Origin: an uncultured Enterobacteriaceae bacterium | GTDB taxonomy: Bacteria; Pseudomonadota; Gammaproteobacteria; Enterobacterales; Enterobacteriaceae | Length of the DNA stretch: 64,000 nucleotides | Reading direction: 5' to 3' | NCBI GenBank assembly: GCA_936920625.1 | Contig: CAKZHC010000048.1 | Location: forward strand, 1-64,000 | Shown: positions 38,078 to 47,844 of the stretch, in pieces | How the letters are laid out: each line of letters begins with the position of its first letter | Position numbering within the stretch: the stretch's first letter is position 1 | Position numbers and translations under genes: made by a program | The notes under the pieces: model-generated | What the model was told of the DNA's origin: nothing | The model's database searches: none | The model's input: the letters and a program-made list of their open reading frames with translations, nothing else

Positions 38078-38257
38078 TTACTCAGCAGCCTTTTTAGTTT
38101 TGCCTGCATGTGCATGTGCTTTTTTATGGGCTGCTTTAGCTGGTGCTTTAGATGATGCAGCAGAACCAGGAGTAGATGAAGCAGGGGCGCTGGCTGCAAA
38201 AGCAACTGATGAGCAGCTCATTATAGCGGCGATAGCAATCACAAGTGATTTTTTCAT
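38078..38257 (-). CDS. asr: Acid-shock protein Asr
   Basis: A 59-residue periplasmic protein: signal peptide (residues 1-21, MKKSLVIAIAAIMSCSSVAFA) followed by an alanine/lysine/histidine-rich mature part (KAPAKAAHKKAHAHAGKTKKAAE). E. coli Asr is longer (102 residues, precursor) with more copies of this basic repeat, and it acts as an acid-induced chaperone-like or proton-buffering protein. The ATG at 38257 follows GAGGATAAC. An RstA-box-like sequence lies about 105 bases upstream, next to rstAB itself, so control by RstA is likely. This small gene is easily missed by length cut-offs. Confidence 0.88.
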   Translation of the reverse strand: MKKSLVIAIAAIMSCSSVAFAASAPASSTPGSAASSKAPAKAAHKKAHAHAGKTKKAAE

Positions 38258-38657
38258 TTCGGTTATCCTCAGATGTTGTATATAGGTCAGCGCATTGGAG
38301 CTAACAATGCCACAGTATGTGAAAACTAATGGCTTTTACATGAGTGATAAGTATCGGCATGTAACCTAATGTACAAACACTAATGGCCGACAATTCAGAA
38401 AGATGTGAATAATTCTCAGGAGAATTATCTACAGAAAATGGTTCTGTATCTGGGTAGCAATTATATTGAATAAAACTGAATTTAATTAAGTGGAACAAGT
38501 CATTGAAAGACCTGATATTACATGGCCACATGCCATCATCACCAGAAAAAAGGTGTGAAAATTTAACAAGTTCCATCAAGTGAGTTTTCTGGATTATTTT
38601 CTGAACATGGCCTGAGGAGTATTGGACAATCAGCAACGGCTCACTATCTGCTTTATT
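38258..38657. other. Regulatory region upstream of asr
   Basis: About 400 bases between asr and rstB, both leftward. It holds the RstA-box-like site and a region (38305-38345) nearly identical to the one before the decayed asr copy. A 111-codon open frame on the - strand (38301-38636) crosses it but looks like chance: it lacks a ribosome site and covers the control elements. Confidence 0.6.
38360..38373 (-). promoter_or_regulatory. RstA-box-like site upstream of asr
   Basis: On the - strand TACATTAGGTTACA agrees with the RstA box TACATNTNGTTACA at all but one position. RstA is known to bind the asr promoter in E. coli. It lies 103 bases before the asr ATG. Confidence 0.65.
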
Positions 38658-38670
38658 GTGACAGTGTCAC
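38658..38670. promoter_or_regulatory. matS-like site (MatP binding)
   Basis: GTGACAGTGTCAC fits the consensus GTGACRNYGTCAC at all positions. It overlaps the stop codon of rstB, so the coding sequence ends within it. Confidence 0.7.
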
Positions 38671-39962
38671 TGATTATCGCTATAGCATTTTTTGATTGGC
38701 CAGCAGAAGCGAATTGAGGTCCCGCCCAGTGAGCTGTTGTTGATAGTTACCTCACCACCAAATGTCAGAGCGATAGTTTTGACTATAGCCAGGCCAAGGC
38801 CGCAGCCACCTGTAGCACGATCTCTGCTCTGATCGAGGCGGACAAACGGCTCAAGAACACGCTGGCGTTCTTCTGGCGGGATGCCTGGACCATCATCATC
38901 CACCTGAATGACTGCATTCAGTTCGCCAACCCACAGCTTGATAGACAGTTGATGTTTTGCGTAACGCAAACCATTATTAACAATATTATCAAGTGCCCGT
39001 TCCAGTAATTTGGTATCTGTAACGATAATGTTATTCCGATAAGGTATCTCCAGCAATATCCGATAGCCCGGATTAATTAATCGAAAATCCTCAAGTTTTG
39101 TTTTTATCCAGTGAGTAAGATTAATTTGCTCAAAATGAAGCTCAACATGAGGGCGATCAAGACGGGCATAGGTCAGTAACTCTTCAATCAGCCCTTCCAG
39201 CTGTCCGATGTCACGATTTAATGCCTGCGATATATCGTCTTTAATATTATCGACTAATTCCAGCCGGTAGCGTAAACGTACTAGTGGTGTACGAAGCTCA
39301 TGCGCTATTCCATCAATTAGCTGTTTCTTGCTGGTTACCACTGCGTTAATGTTGTCTGCCATTTGGTTAAACGCCTGATTAAGCCGGACCAGACTGGAGG
39401 TGTCATTCACGCAGACACGTTCATTAAGATGACCTTGACCGAAGCGTTGTGCTGCCTGTTCCAGACGAAGCAGATCTCGCCAGTGGGGCCGCATCCAGAT
39501 AAAAACAGGCAGGGCGAGTGAAATACCAATGATAAACATCAGTGAAATATCAAAAAGTTTCATTTGATGCAAAAAGAACAGATAAGGAATAGGCCCTACA
39601 GACAACACGTAGTGGCTTCGTGGAATACGTTGCAGAAAAGTATATTCATCATCCAGCACGACGATGCTGCCGTTACGTAAGTGTTTCATACTGACGGGAT
39701 CGAGCTGATATTTATGTATTGGCTCAATATGTAATCTGAATGACAAGTTGAGGTCGAGCTTTTGGATAGTGGAGTTCCAGTTACGAGGAGGGATCTCGCG
39801 CAGCTCACTACGCATCAGATAAAGCGAACTTTTCATCAAATCATTCATTGACTCCCTGCCTACGCGTTCAGCAGTGAATTTATACACCAGGCCGACTAAC
39901 ACAGTCATCACGACAAAACAGACAAATAGCAATAGATAAAACTGGATAAACAGTTTTTTCAT
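38667..39962 (-). CDS. rstB: Sensor histidine kinase RstB
   Basis: RstB is the membrane sensor of the RstBA two-component system, part of the PhoPQ/acid-response network. The 431-residue product has two membrane segments (about 4-26 and 134-156) enclosing a periplasmic domain, then a HAMP domain, the phospho-accepting histidine in IDGIAHELRTPLVRL (near 224), and ATPase boxes NIVNNGLRYA, DDGPGIPPEER and GGCGLGLAIV. Its ATG overlaps the rstA stop by four bases. Length matches E. coli RstB (433). Appears functional. Confidence 0.96.
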   Translation of the reverse strand: MKKLFIQFYLLLFVCFVVMTVLVGLVYKFTAERVGRESMNDLMKSSLYLMRSELREIPPRNWNSTIQKLDLNLSFRLHIEPIHKYQLDPVSMKHLRNGSIVVLDDEYTFLQRIPRSHYVLSVGPIPYLFFLHQMKLFDISLMFIIGISLALPVFIWMRPHWRDLLRLEQAAQRFGQGHLNERVCVNDTSSLVRLNQAFNQMADNINAVVTSKKQLIDGIAHELRTPLVRLRYRLELVDNIKDDISQALNRDIGQLEGLIEELLTYARLDRPHVELHFEQINLTHWIKTKLEDFRLINPGYRILLEIPYRNNIIVTDTKLLERALDNIVNNGLRYAKHQLSIKLWVGELNAVIQVDDDGPGIPPEERQRVLEPFVRLDQSRDRATGGCGLGLAIVKTIALTFGGEVTINNSSLGGTSIRFCWPIKKCYSDNQ

Positions 39963-40687
39963 GGTATGTCCCAGGCGTGTGGGGCAAATAAATAACCTCT
40001 GTTGCGAATGGTTTTTATTCGGTAAGGTTCATTAGCATTGTCCGAAAGCTTTTTGCGCAGCCGGGATATTGCAACATCAATACTGCGGTCCAGTCCATCA
40101 TATTCGACATTGCGCAGGGTTTTTAGCAGCGCCTCACGATTAAGGATCTGGCCTGCATGGATAGCCAGTTCCCACAATAAATCGAAGTCTGCCGTAGAAA
40201 GAGAAATATGTTCGTGATTGAGTGTAACCTGCCGATTTATTGAATCGATAAACAGCGTACCAAAACGGAGGGCTTTGTGACTGGCGTTATTAAGTGAGTG
40301 CTCTTCATGGGTGGGGGCTGCACAAGCCTGGCGCAGGTGTAGCCTCAGCCGGGCGAGTAATACAGCCGGGGGCGTGGTTTTCAGAATGTAATCATTACCC
40401 CCCATTTCAAGCGATAAAATATGATTCATATCACTATCAAGGGAGGTGAGTATAACAATAGGTCCGGACCAGCCACCCGATGCCCGCAAATCCCGGCATA
40501 GTGTCATCCCATCTTTGCCCGGCAGCATGATATCTAGCATTACCAAATCAGGATTACAGCGAATGATAGTTTCCTCGGCACGATCACCACGGCTTTCTAC
40601 AATCACTTCAATATCATGACGTTCAAGATAAACGGCTATCAGTTGACCAACCTCAAGGTCATCTTCAACAAATACAATTTTACTCAT
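39959..40687 (-). CDS. rstA: Response regulator RstA
   Basis: RstA is an OmpR-family regulator that activates asr and other acid or iron-related genes. The 242-residue product has the acidic pocket VFVEDD, the phospho-acceptor in LVMLDIMLPGKDG (Asp52), the unusual YILKTTPPAVL in place of the common YxxKPF (shared with E. coli RstA), and a winged helix-turn-helix ending in SIDVAISRLRKKL and IRNRGYLFAPHAWD. First gene of rstAB. In E. coli rstA is PhoP-activated; I could not find a clear PhoP box upstream. Confidence 0.96.
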   Translation of the reverse strand: MSKIVFVEDDLEVGQLIAVYLERHDIEVIVESRGDRAEETIIRCNPDLVMLDIMLPGKDGMTLCRDLRASGGWSGPIVILTSLDSDMNHILSLEMGGNDYILKTTPPAVLLARLRLHLRQACAAPTHEEHSLNNASHKALRFGTLFIDSINRQVTLNHEHISLSTADFDLLWELAIHAGQILNREALLKTLRNVEYDGLDRSIDVAISRLRKKLSDNANEPYRIKTIRNRGYLFAPHAWDIP

Positions 40688-41186
40688 AGTATCCGATTGG
40701 TTTCCAGGGTAGGGCAGTCACTCTGTTTTGCCAGCAAAATAGTTTTACCTGCAACACTGCGAGTACTGCTGACGATGAGCATTCAGGGAATATACATCAC
40801 TTAAGAGCAATAATTGGTAATTTATGGCATTAACACAGAAAAAATATGCCACGGGTGTCGGATTTAAACCAGTGGCATAGCGAGAAACGGTGCCTCATGC
40901 TGGGGAGGGCTGAAGTATTCGTTCAGTCTCGTCCGGGCGTAGATTCCTCAATTTTCCAGCCAGCCAGAGAAAATACTGGTGTCATTTACGGCACAGTGTC
41001 TGGATAGCTGACTAACCCGGTTGAGTGATTCAGGCAAGCGTCGCATGCCTGGATTTTTCTGCCAGACAGCACAAAATTGTCAGAATCAGTTTTGCAAACT
41101 GACTCTCTTGTAGCTTTCTCACAGGCATGTCAGTCTGCAATACAAGGCAGTAAGATAGCCTGTTTTTGATTGAGGCGATTCGTCTG
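40688..41186. other. Gap between ydgI and rstA; folM and ydgC missing
   Basis: In E. coli ydgI and rstA are separated by folM and ydgC. Here only 500 bases remain and no frame resembles either protein, so both appear deleted. It holds the rstA promoter and two KOPS-like octamers (GGGTAGGG at 40707 and GGGGAGGG at 40902). Confidence 0.6.
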
Positions 41187-42584
41187 TCAGGCCTGATTGA
41201 TAAGTATCCACAGCGAAACCCCGGCAGCTAAAATCAACAGCGCCATCGCTGCCTTTTCCCATTTTTTTAGAGGTGGGCAATTTGTGTGACCGCTTCGCGC
41301 CAGCAGAAATACAGCAATACCAGGCGCATATAATATTGCTGAGAGTAACAGCTCTGATGGACCTGAGGCATAGAGCAGCCAGAGACCATATAGCGATGCA
41401 CCACCACCTACCAGCCATAAATGGGGTTGTTTTGCCTGCAATCCCAGTTTTAATAACCAGGCGCCAACCAGAAAATAGGGTATTAGAACCATTTCGGATG
41501 CCAGGGCTAACAAAGTAGTATAGCCCGCGCCGGTGAGCCAGATAGCGATGAGGCAGATCTGAATACTGCCATTAGTCAGCCATAATGATTTGGCTGGTGC
41601 GCCGTGTTTGTTCTGATGGTTGAAGCACGCAGGGAAAGCCCGCTTACGAGCTGCCAGCCAGGGAATTTCTGCTGCCAGAATAGTCCAGCTAAGATAAGCG
41701 CCGCAAACAGAGATGATCAGTCCGGCAGCGATGATAATATAACCACGGGTGCCCATAAGATGGGACATCAATCCAGCCATTGAGGGATTGTGCATCGCGG
41801 CGAGTTCCTGACGCGGCACAATACCAAGTGAGATCAGGGTAACTAAAAGATAGACAGACAACGCTGAAAATACGGCCAGCATTGTTGCCCGGCCAATGTC
41901 TTTTTTATGTCTGGCTCGCGCAGAAACGACCACTGCACCTTCAACACCAATAAACACCCATAAGGTAATCAGCATGGTATTTTTCACTTGCTGCCACCAG
42001 GGTGTGCCCAGCGTGATGCCGTGGAAATCCAGTGTAAAGCGTTTAAGATCAAAAGCTGATAGCGCCAGTACAATAAACATTCCGAGCGGTATCAGCCTGG
42101 CAAGCATGGCGAGAAGATTGACACTTGATGCAGTCTGGATCCCACACAGTAGTAATACATGAACCATCCATAATAAGAGCGAGGAACCGACTATAGATTG
42201 CCAAGTGGTACCATCACCAAAAATGACGTGGCCGGAGGAGTCAGTAAAATAACTGAGTGCGGCAAAAACAATGACCAGATAGGAAACATTTGCCACTACA
42301 GCGCATAACCAGTAGCCCCAGGCGGAAAAGAACCCCACCAGATCGCCAAAACCTGCGTGAGCGTAGCTAAAAATTCCGCCATCAAGATCAGGGCGCAGTC
42401 GCGAAAGCAGCAGCAGTGATAGTGCGAGCAGAATTATTCCAATACCCGTGATGGCCCAGCCGGTCATAAGTGCAGAAGCCCCCGCAACAGCCGCCATATT
42501 CTGGGGCAAACTAAATACACCAGCCCCAAGCATAGAGCTGAGTACAAGAGCGGTCAGTGCGGGTAAACCAAGTTTCCTGTCCAT
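41187..42584 (-). CDS. ydgI: APC-family amino-acid antiporter YdgI
   Basis: A 465-residue member of the basic amino acid/polyamine antiporter branch of the APC superfamily, homologous to E. coli YdgI (ArcD-like, putative arginine/ornithine exchange). It has about twelve membrane helices, with the family's first helix motif SSMLGAGVFSLPQNMA near residue 16 and IGVEGAVVVSARA in helix 6. It is downstream of ydgH in the same direction, with 185 bases between. The true substrate is not proven. Confidence 0.9.
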   Translation of the reverse strand: MDRKLGLPALTALVLSSMLGAGVFSLPQNMAAVAGASALMTGWAITGIGIILLALSLLLLSRLRPDLDGGIFSYAHAGFGDLVGFFSAWGYWLCAVVANVSYLVIVFAALSYFTDSSGHVIFGDGTTWQSIVGSSLLLWMVHVLLLCGIQTASSVNLLAMLARLIPLGMFIVLALSAFDLKRFTLDFHGITLGTPWWQQVKNTMLITLWVFIGVEGAVVVSARARHKKDIGRATMLAVFSALSVYLLVTLISLGIVPRQELAAMHNPSMAGLMSHLMGTRGYIIIAAGLIISVCGAYLSWTILAAEIPWLAARKRAFPACFNHQNKHGAPAKSLWLTNGSIQICLIAIWLTGAGYTTLLALASEMVLIPYFLVGAWLLKLGLQAKQPHLWLVGGGASLYGLWLLYASGPSELLLSAILYAPGIAVFLLARSGHTNCPPLKKWEKAAMALLILAAGVSLWILINQA

Positions 42585-42768
42585 TACATCCCCTCGGGAG
42601 GAATAATCTTCCTGCCATCCCTCTGGAAATCATCAGAGGCCAAGTAACAGCAGGCTCAAAAGGGCGTGATTCTACGTAAGGCCAGCATGAGATGCAATCT
42701 TAGAAATATCACTTATTAGTAGAAATATTGTTTAAAATATAAATAAAATTCCCAATATAGTAGTGTAA

Positions 42769-43725
42769 TTATCTAAAAAGGTCGGCAGTAATAGTGATAT
42801 TACCTCCACTCCGATTCTGCCACTGACGGGTGATATGATAATATTTAGCCCCTTTGTTAATGGCCCGTTTCGCTACGGCGTGTGAGAGTTCGGTTGGTGT
42901 GGCAAAATGCCCGGTAAAGGTAATACTAGTAAATGGCTGCATCTGAGCTGCAGTAACTACATTAACTTCCTGAATGGTTCTTCCATCTGGCAGGGTAACA
43001 GTATAACGCCTGCCAGTTGAATCTTGGGTTTCAAAAAATCGTCCAACATTAGCAGGGGCGCTATCTGAACTGGCCACACCGGGAATGGCTACTTTGCTGG
43101 CAGCAGTTGCCCCGGAGGTGATGGCTTTTTTACCCGCCTCGGAATCAGCAGGGATCATATCTGAAGTCGCCTGCACCTGACGTTTGGCTGCATCTTTTTT
43201 ATAGATAAATGCGGTAATAAACTGATTACCACCTCTGTTAGCATCGACCTGGCGCACGATAAAATAGCCCCAGGCTCCTTTTTTTGCCGCCGCGGCAGAA
43301 ATGGCATCATTCACATCAGGTTGGCTGCGGAAAAAACCATTGACGGAGACCGTATCAAAGGGCATCAGAGAGTAAGCTACTGCTTTGGGATATTCACGGA
43401 CACCATTGAAAATGCGATAGTGATGGGGCTTTTGACGGGCGGGCGCATCGGCTTTGAATAAGTCGGCAGTGACGCGCCAGTTGCCCCCATTGCCGTTTAA
43501 GTCATTAATACCTTGAATATGATAGGCAACCGCCTGATGAGCGTCGGCGCGTTTGGATATAGCGCTACTGACGTCGCTAATAGAGTTAAAACGACCTGAG
43601 ATAGAGATGCGTTCGAATGGTTCTATTGCAGCTGCCTGTTTGGATGTCAGCTCTTGTGCTCCATAAGCATTGAAGATAAAAGTGGATAACAGGGGGGATG
43701 CCAAAAGGGTAATCTTAAGCTTCAT
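42769..43725 (-). CDS. ydgH: Periplasmic DUF1471 protein YdgH
   Basis: A 318-residue secreted protein (signal peptide 1-22, ending FNAYGA) with three DUF1471/YhcN-type domains, around residues 36-95, 118-178 and 262-318. Each has the pattern F..I.(I/F).G.F....(D/E)...A...(R/K)A...GA..Y.I......GN....A.L(F/Y). The single-domain relatives (YhcN, BhsA, McbA) respond to stress. Between domains two and three is an alanine/serine-rich linker. Length equals E. coli YdgH (314). Divergent from the pntA remnant. Confidence 0.93.
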   Translation of the reverse strand: MKLKITLLASPLLSTFIFNAYGAQELTSKQAAAIEPFERISISGRFNSISDVSSAISKRADAHQAVAYHIQGINDLNGNGGNWRVTADLFKADAPARQKPHHYRIFNGVREYPKAVAYSLMPFDTVSVNGFFRSQPDVNDAISAAAAKKGAWGYFIVRQVDANRGGNQFITAFIYKKDAAKRQVQATSDMIPADSEAGKKAITSGATAASKVAIPGVASSDSAPANVGRFFETQDSTGRRYTVTLPDGRTIQEVNVVTAAQMQPFTSITFTGHFATPTELSHAVAKRAINKGAKYYHITRQWQNRSGGNITITADLFR

Positions 43726-44271
43726 AAAAAAGTCCTTCGCTAATAATGCCCGAAGTAAGTACCAGATAGTGTCTTACTGGAGAAAAACAACAAATACAGT
43801 TGCCGATTATGGCACTAATGATAATCTGTGTCTCGACGTTTTAGGCAACTGAGACACTGTCTGATTTTAGCTTTATTTTAATTAAGAAAGGCCCGATATT
43901 TTGTTTAGGGTGGGCAGTAAATATTAACTATCGTAAATAATAAAATAATTTTAATGGTTTTTTAATTGGTTATGTGATTAAACTCATCAATTATTACCTG
44001 ACGGTAAGTTTATTTTTAAATATACTCTGCATCACATTAATTAAATTGATATCGTATTGTTGGCTATGCCAGTAGAAAATAATGACATAACGCATATTTA
44101 TAAAATAATAGTGTGGATTTATAATTGAAGTTCATATTTTTATATTAAAAAAATATGTTAACCTTGTGATGCTCAACAATATCCGGCATATTTCCTTCAG
44201 AAACAAACAGATTTAATCCTCAGTTATCACAATGCGGCTGATATTTTATGTCATTTAAATAAGGGAGACAT
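43726..44271. other. Intergenic region between ydgH and pntA remnant
   Basis: About 550 bases, strongly AT-rich in 43860-44170, where the divergent promoters for ydgH and the former pntAB operon would be. No other gene or structured element is seen. Confidence 0.5.
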
Positions 44272-44938
44272 ATGATAATTGGCGTACCCAAAGAGCGACT
44301 TTCTGGCGAAAGTCGTGTTGCAGCTACACCTAAGACGGTGGAACAGCTTCAGAAACTTGGTTTCAAAATTCTTATTGAAAAAGGCGCTGGTGTTAAAGCG
44401 AGTTTTGATGATGACGCCTTTGTGCAGGCGGGGGCTGCTATAGCGGAAACGGCCGGGCAGGTCTGGCAGTCTGATATCATTCTTAAAGTCAACACATCCC
44501 GGAGAAAAGAGAGATAAGCCTGATGCGTGCGGGCGCTACACTGATCAGTTTTATTTGGCCAGCGCAAAACCCGGCGTTACTGGAAAAATTACAGGCACAA
44601 AAAGTGACTGCGATTGCCATGGATGCTGTGCCGCGTATTTCCCGTGCTCAGTCGATGGATGCGCTGAGTGCAATGGCAAACATCTCTGGTTACCGCGCTA
44701 TCATCGAAGCAGCTCATGAATTTGGCCGTTTTTTAGCGGCCAGATTACCGCAGCAGGAAAAATCGCTCCGGCAAAAGTTATGGTTATTGGTGCAGGTGTC
44801 GCCGGTCTGGCGGCCATCGGTGCCGCTGCGCGATTGTTCGCGCTTTCGATACCCGTCCGGAGGTTAAAGAACAGGTACAGAGCATGGGGGCTGAGTTTCT
44901 CGAGCCTAATTTTGACGAAGAATCGTATGCCGGTTAAG
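44272..44938 (+). pseudogene. pntA: Remnant of NAD(P) transhydrogenase subunit alpha
   Basis: PntAB couples proton import to NADPH formation. Three consecutive pieces of PntA are found in different frames. The first runs from IIGVPKERLSGESRVAATPK to DIILKVN. The second, after a frameshift and small loss, runs from LISFIWPAQNP to the PRISRAQSMDALSAMA and AHEFGRF regions. The third begins VMVIGAGVAGLAAIGA, the Rossmann motif, followed after another shift by RAFDTRPEVKEQVQSMGAEFLE. It breaks off after about 215 of 510 residues. No remaining PntA domain or pntB is found downstream. The gene is dead. Confidence 0.95.
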
Positions 44939-46446
44939 GTAAACTGCACGACGCAGTGCTGGCTGTTCATCCTGCATAGGATCAATTGCCACAAGAATGT
45001 TTTGATAGCTGGCCATTAAGAGTATGCCCCGAATATTTGAATCTTTACCAAAAATTTTAGCGTCTTAATCAAAAAAAGCACATCCATATCCAAAACTTTT
45101 GCGTTCATAGTCAGAAGGTAGGAAAATTTAGTCTGCCTAGAAACGCAGATTTCCTGTAATTGATATACACTACCAGACAGGTAATATGAAATTTAAATTA
45201 AAATAATATACTGCATCCTATATTACAACATCAACAGATATAAAAAATCTGCTAGTCAGATTCTAGAATAAAAATATATTCATTGAATTATTTTTGATAA
45301 TCAAAATCACTAAACCATATTATTTTTTATAAATAATGCTATCATATTCGCTTATGTTCTGGTCAAGTGCATGAGTGAAATTGAAGAAACTGATTACTCC
45401 GGAAATCATAACTTAATATTTCTCACAACATACCAGTATTGAGGATGGATAATCTTGGAAACTAAGTGAAGGCAATAACTGCCGATGATATACGGAGGAT
45501 GCCAGCCTGTGAATATGAAAGAAAATATGGAACCTATTAACTGAACAAACCCACATGAATATAATAGAGAAGTAGTTATTGTACCTATTACTGATCTCTA
45601 TTAAGTTTTTATCCAAAAAATAATGGAAAAATAAAATCGTATTTATCAACGTCAGGAAAAACTAATTAACCCCACATCAACTCACTGAACATCATCAGAG
45701 ACGGCAATAATAGTAGAAACCGGGAATCGGAGCTTACTGTAAAATTGCTCATGATGAACACAGTGAAGTGCCTTCATTGTGTTGCATTAACTGTTCCACC
45801 TGCTGATCAACGCATAGCAATAAAATTCGGGGTTAGTCTAAAACTTTCTTCCACCACACCGGATGCATTGCGGAGTGGCTGCCTGCGGTGATATTATAGC
45901 AACCCGGAGATAATCTGCAAAATATACCCTCATTGCTTTCGCATAATGATATGCTGCAATGCTAAAAAATAAACTGACTATGGCAGATTAATTATCTGTT
46001 TTTATTCTATGTAATAAAATTACATACTAGTGTTTATGGAATTGATGCCAGTCCTCAGTTACGACAGAATGTTAACTTATTGTTTGTTATCATTATTTAA
46101 CTGATTATTTTTATAAGCCTTTATATTCCTCTTTTCTGGTATATACCCCCTGTGCTGATTTATCTTTCTCTGTTTCATACAGATGAATAGTTAAACCGGA
46201 TGATTCAGTAGCGGCAGGGTATATTCTGATATAAAACCAAGCCTTTTCATGAAACATCCATAAACGAATAGCGTTGAGGTTGAAGCATGTTGTTAAATTG
46301 ATCATTATAAACGCCATCAACCGGGCCAGAAGCAGGGTGGTCAGAACGCCTCTGCTTTCTTTGTAACGCTGCTATCAATATTACCCAAAGCGTTGTCGGC
46401 TATATTGAACAGGATGAATTTTCGTCCGTTTCTATCAGGCAGAGCG
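44939..46446. other. 1.5-kb gap after pntA remnant
   Basis: This is where the rest of pntA and pntB would have been, but I find no recognisable remains. A 69-codon frame on the - strand (46111-46320) ends in HLYETEKDKSAQGVYTRKEE, which looks protein-like, but I cannot name it. A dif-like half-site (CTTTCGCATAA, 45935-45945) is present without a partner arm. Confidence 0.5.
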
Positions 46447-47844
46447 ATGAAACGATTACAAAATGAACTAATTTCACTGGTCAATCGTGGAGCAGACCGT
46501 CATCTACGACTGGCTGTGACAGGCCTTAGCAGTAGTGGCAAAACGGCATTCATTACCTCACTAGTAAATCAGTTACTCAATCTGCACAGTGGGGCACATT
46601 TGCCGTTGTTTAGCGCAGTTCGTGAAGAGCGGCTGCACGGAGTTAAACGTATTGCTCAGCGAGATCTGGCTATTTCGCGTTTTACCTACGATGAAGGGAT
46701 TCGTCAGCTTTATGGTCAGTCGCCAGTCTGGCCAACGCCAACCCGCAGTGTTAGCGAGATCCGGCTAATGTTGCGCTTTCGTTCGCGGCAATCGATATGG
46801 CGTCATTTTCAACCCTTGTCAACACTCTATCTGGAAATTGTCGACTATCCCGGTGAATGGCTGCTTGATTTGCCAATGCTGGATCATGATTATCTTAGCT
46901 GGTCTCAACAGATGATGAGTTTATTGCAGGGAGAACGGGCTAAATGGGGGAGCAGATGGCTGGAATTATGTCAGCAACTAAATCCTCTGGCCCTTGCTGA
47001 TGAAAATCAGCTGGCGCTTATTGCTCTGGCCTGGACTGAATGGCTTTATATGTGTAAACAGCAAGGAATGTATTTTATCCAGCCAGGGCGTTTTATTCTT
47101 CCGGGTGAAATGGCAGGGGCGCCAGTACTGCAATTTTTCCCATGGCCACGGCTGGGTGAAGTCAGTGCTGCCGCTTTAGCTCAGGCGCCGGCGAACAGTA
47201 ACCTTGGCATGTTACGCGATCGTTATAATTACTATTGTCATCATGTAGTTCACCGTTTTTATAAAAATCATTTCCTCCACTTTGACCGCCAGATCGTGCT
47301 GGTAGATTGCCTGCAATCACTTAACTGTGGAGCTCAGACATTTAGTGATTTACGGCTGGCCCTAAGTCAGCTGATGCGAAGTTTTTCCTATGGCCAGAGG
47401 ACACTATTTCGCCGGCTGTTTTCGCCCGTTATCGATAAGCTACTGTTTGCTGCCACTAAAGCCGACCATGTCACGACTGATCAGCACGCCAGTCTGGTAT
47501 CACTATTAACGCAGCTGGTCCAGGATAGCCGGCAACATGCGGCTTTTGAGGGCATCGCGATTGAATGTATCGGCCTTGCTTCAGTGCAGGCTACAGAAAA
47601 TGGCCAGATTACTCATAATGGCAGTAAAATCGCGGCGTTACGGGGTAACCGTTTGTGTGATAATGCCTCCGTCACTCTTTATCCTGGGGACGTGCCAGCA
47701 CGGCTGCCAGATGAGGAATTTTGGCAAAATCAGGGTTTCCAGTTCGAAGAGTTTCGGCCCCCAGTTCTGGCACTGGACCGCCCGCTTCCTCATATTCGTA
47801 TGGATGCAGCATTGGAGTTTTTATTAGGGGACAAGTTACGATGA
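46447..47844 (+). CDS. ycjX: YcjX family P-loop protein
   Basis: YcjX is a predicted nucleotide-binding protein of the DUF463 family; in E. coli it lies next to the phage-shock (psp) genes and YcjF. I start at 46447 (MKRLQNELISLVNRG), giving 465 residues like E. coli YcjX; an upstream ATG adds 18 residues. Walker A is GLSSSGKTAFITSL (about residues 27-40), a Walker-B-like YLEIVDYPGEWLLDLP follows near 120, and the base-recognition-like FAATKADHVT near 336. It overlaps ycjF by four bases (ATGA). No pspABCDE is present in the window. Confidence 0.93.
   Translation: MKRLQNELISLVNRGADRHLRLAVTGLSSSGKTAFITSLVNQLLNLHSGAHLPLFSAVREERLHGVKRIAQRDLAISRFTYDEGIRQLYGQSPVWPTPTRSVSEIRLMLRFRSRQSIWRHFQPLSTLYLEIVDYPGEWLLDLPMLDHDYLSWSQQMMSLLQGERAKWGSRWLELCQQLNPLALADENQLALIALAWTEWLYMCKQQGMYFIQPGRFILPGEMAGAPVLQFFPWPRLGEVSAAALAQAPANSNLGMLRDRYNYYCHHVVHRFYKNHFLHFDRQIVLVDCLQSLNCGAQTFSDLRLALSQLMRSFSYGQRTLFRRLFSPVIDKLLFAATKADHVTTDQHASLVSLLTQLVQDSRQHAAFEGIAIECIGLASVQATENGQITHNGSKIAALRGNRLCDNASVTLYPGDVPARLPDEEFWQNQGFQFEEFRPPVLALDRPLPHIRMDAALEFLLGDKLR

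Noticed and set aside
38301..38636. 111-codon open frame on the - strand upstream of asr
   Set aside because: It covers the RstA box and the duplicated promoter region and lacks a ribosome site; composition is not protein-like.
45935..45945. dif-like half-site CTTTCGCATAA after the pntA remnant
   Set aside because: Only a XerC-like arm (9 of 11) and no XerD arm; matches of this quality are expected by chance.
46111..46320. 69-codon open frame on the - strand before ycjX
   Set aside because: Looks partly protein-like at its C-terminal end but has no start signal or recognisable family; left in the gap description.
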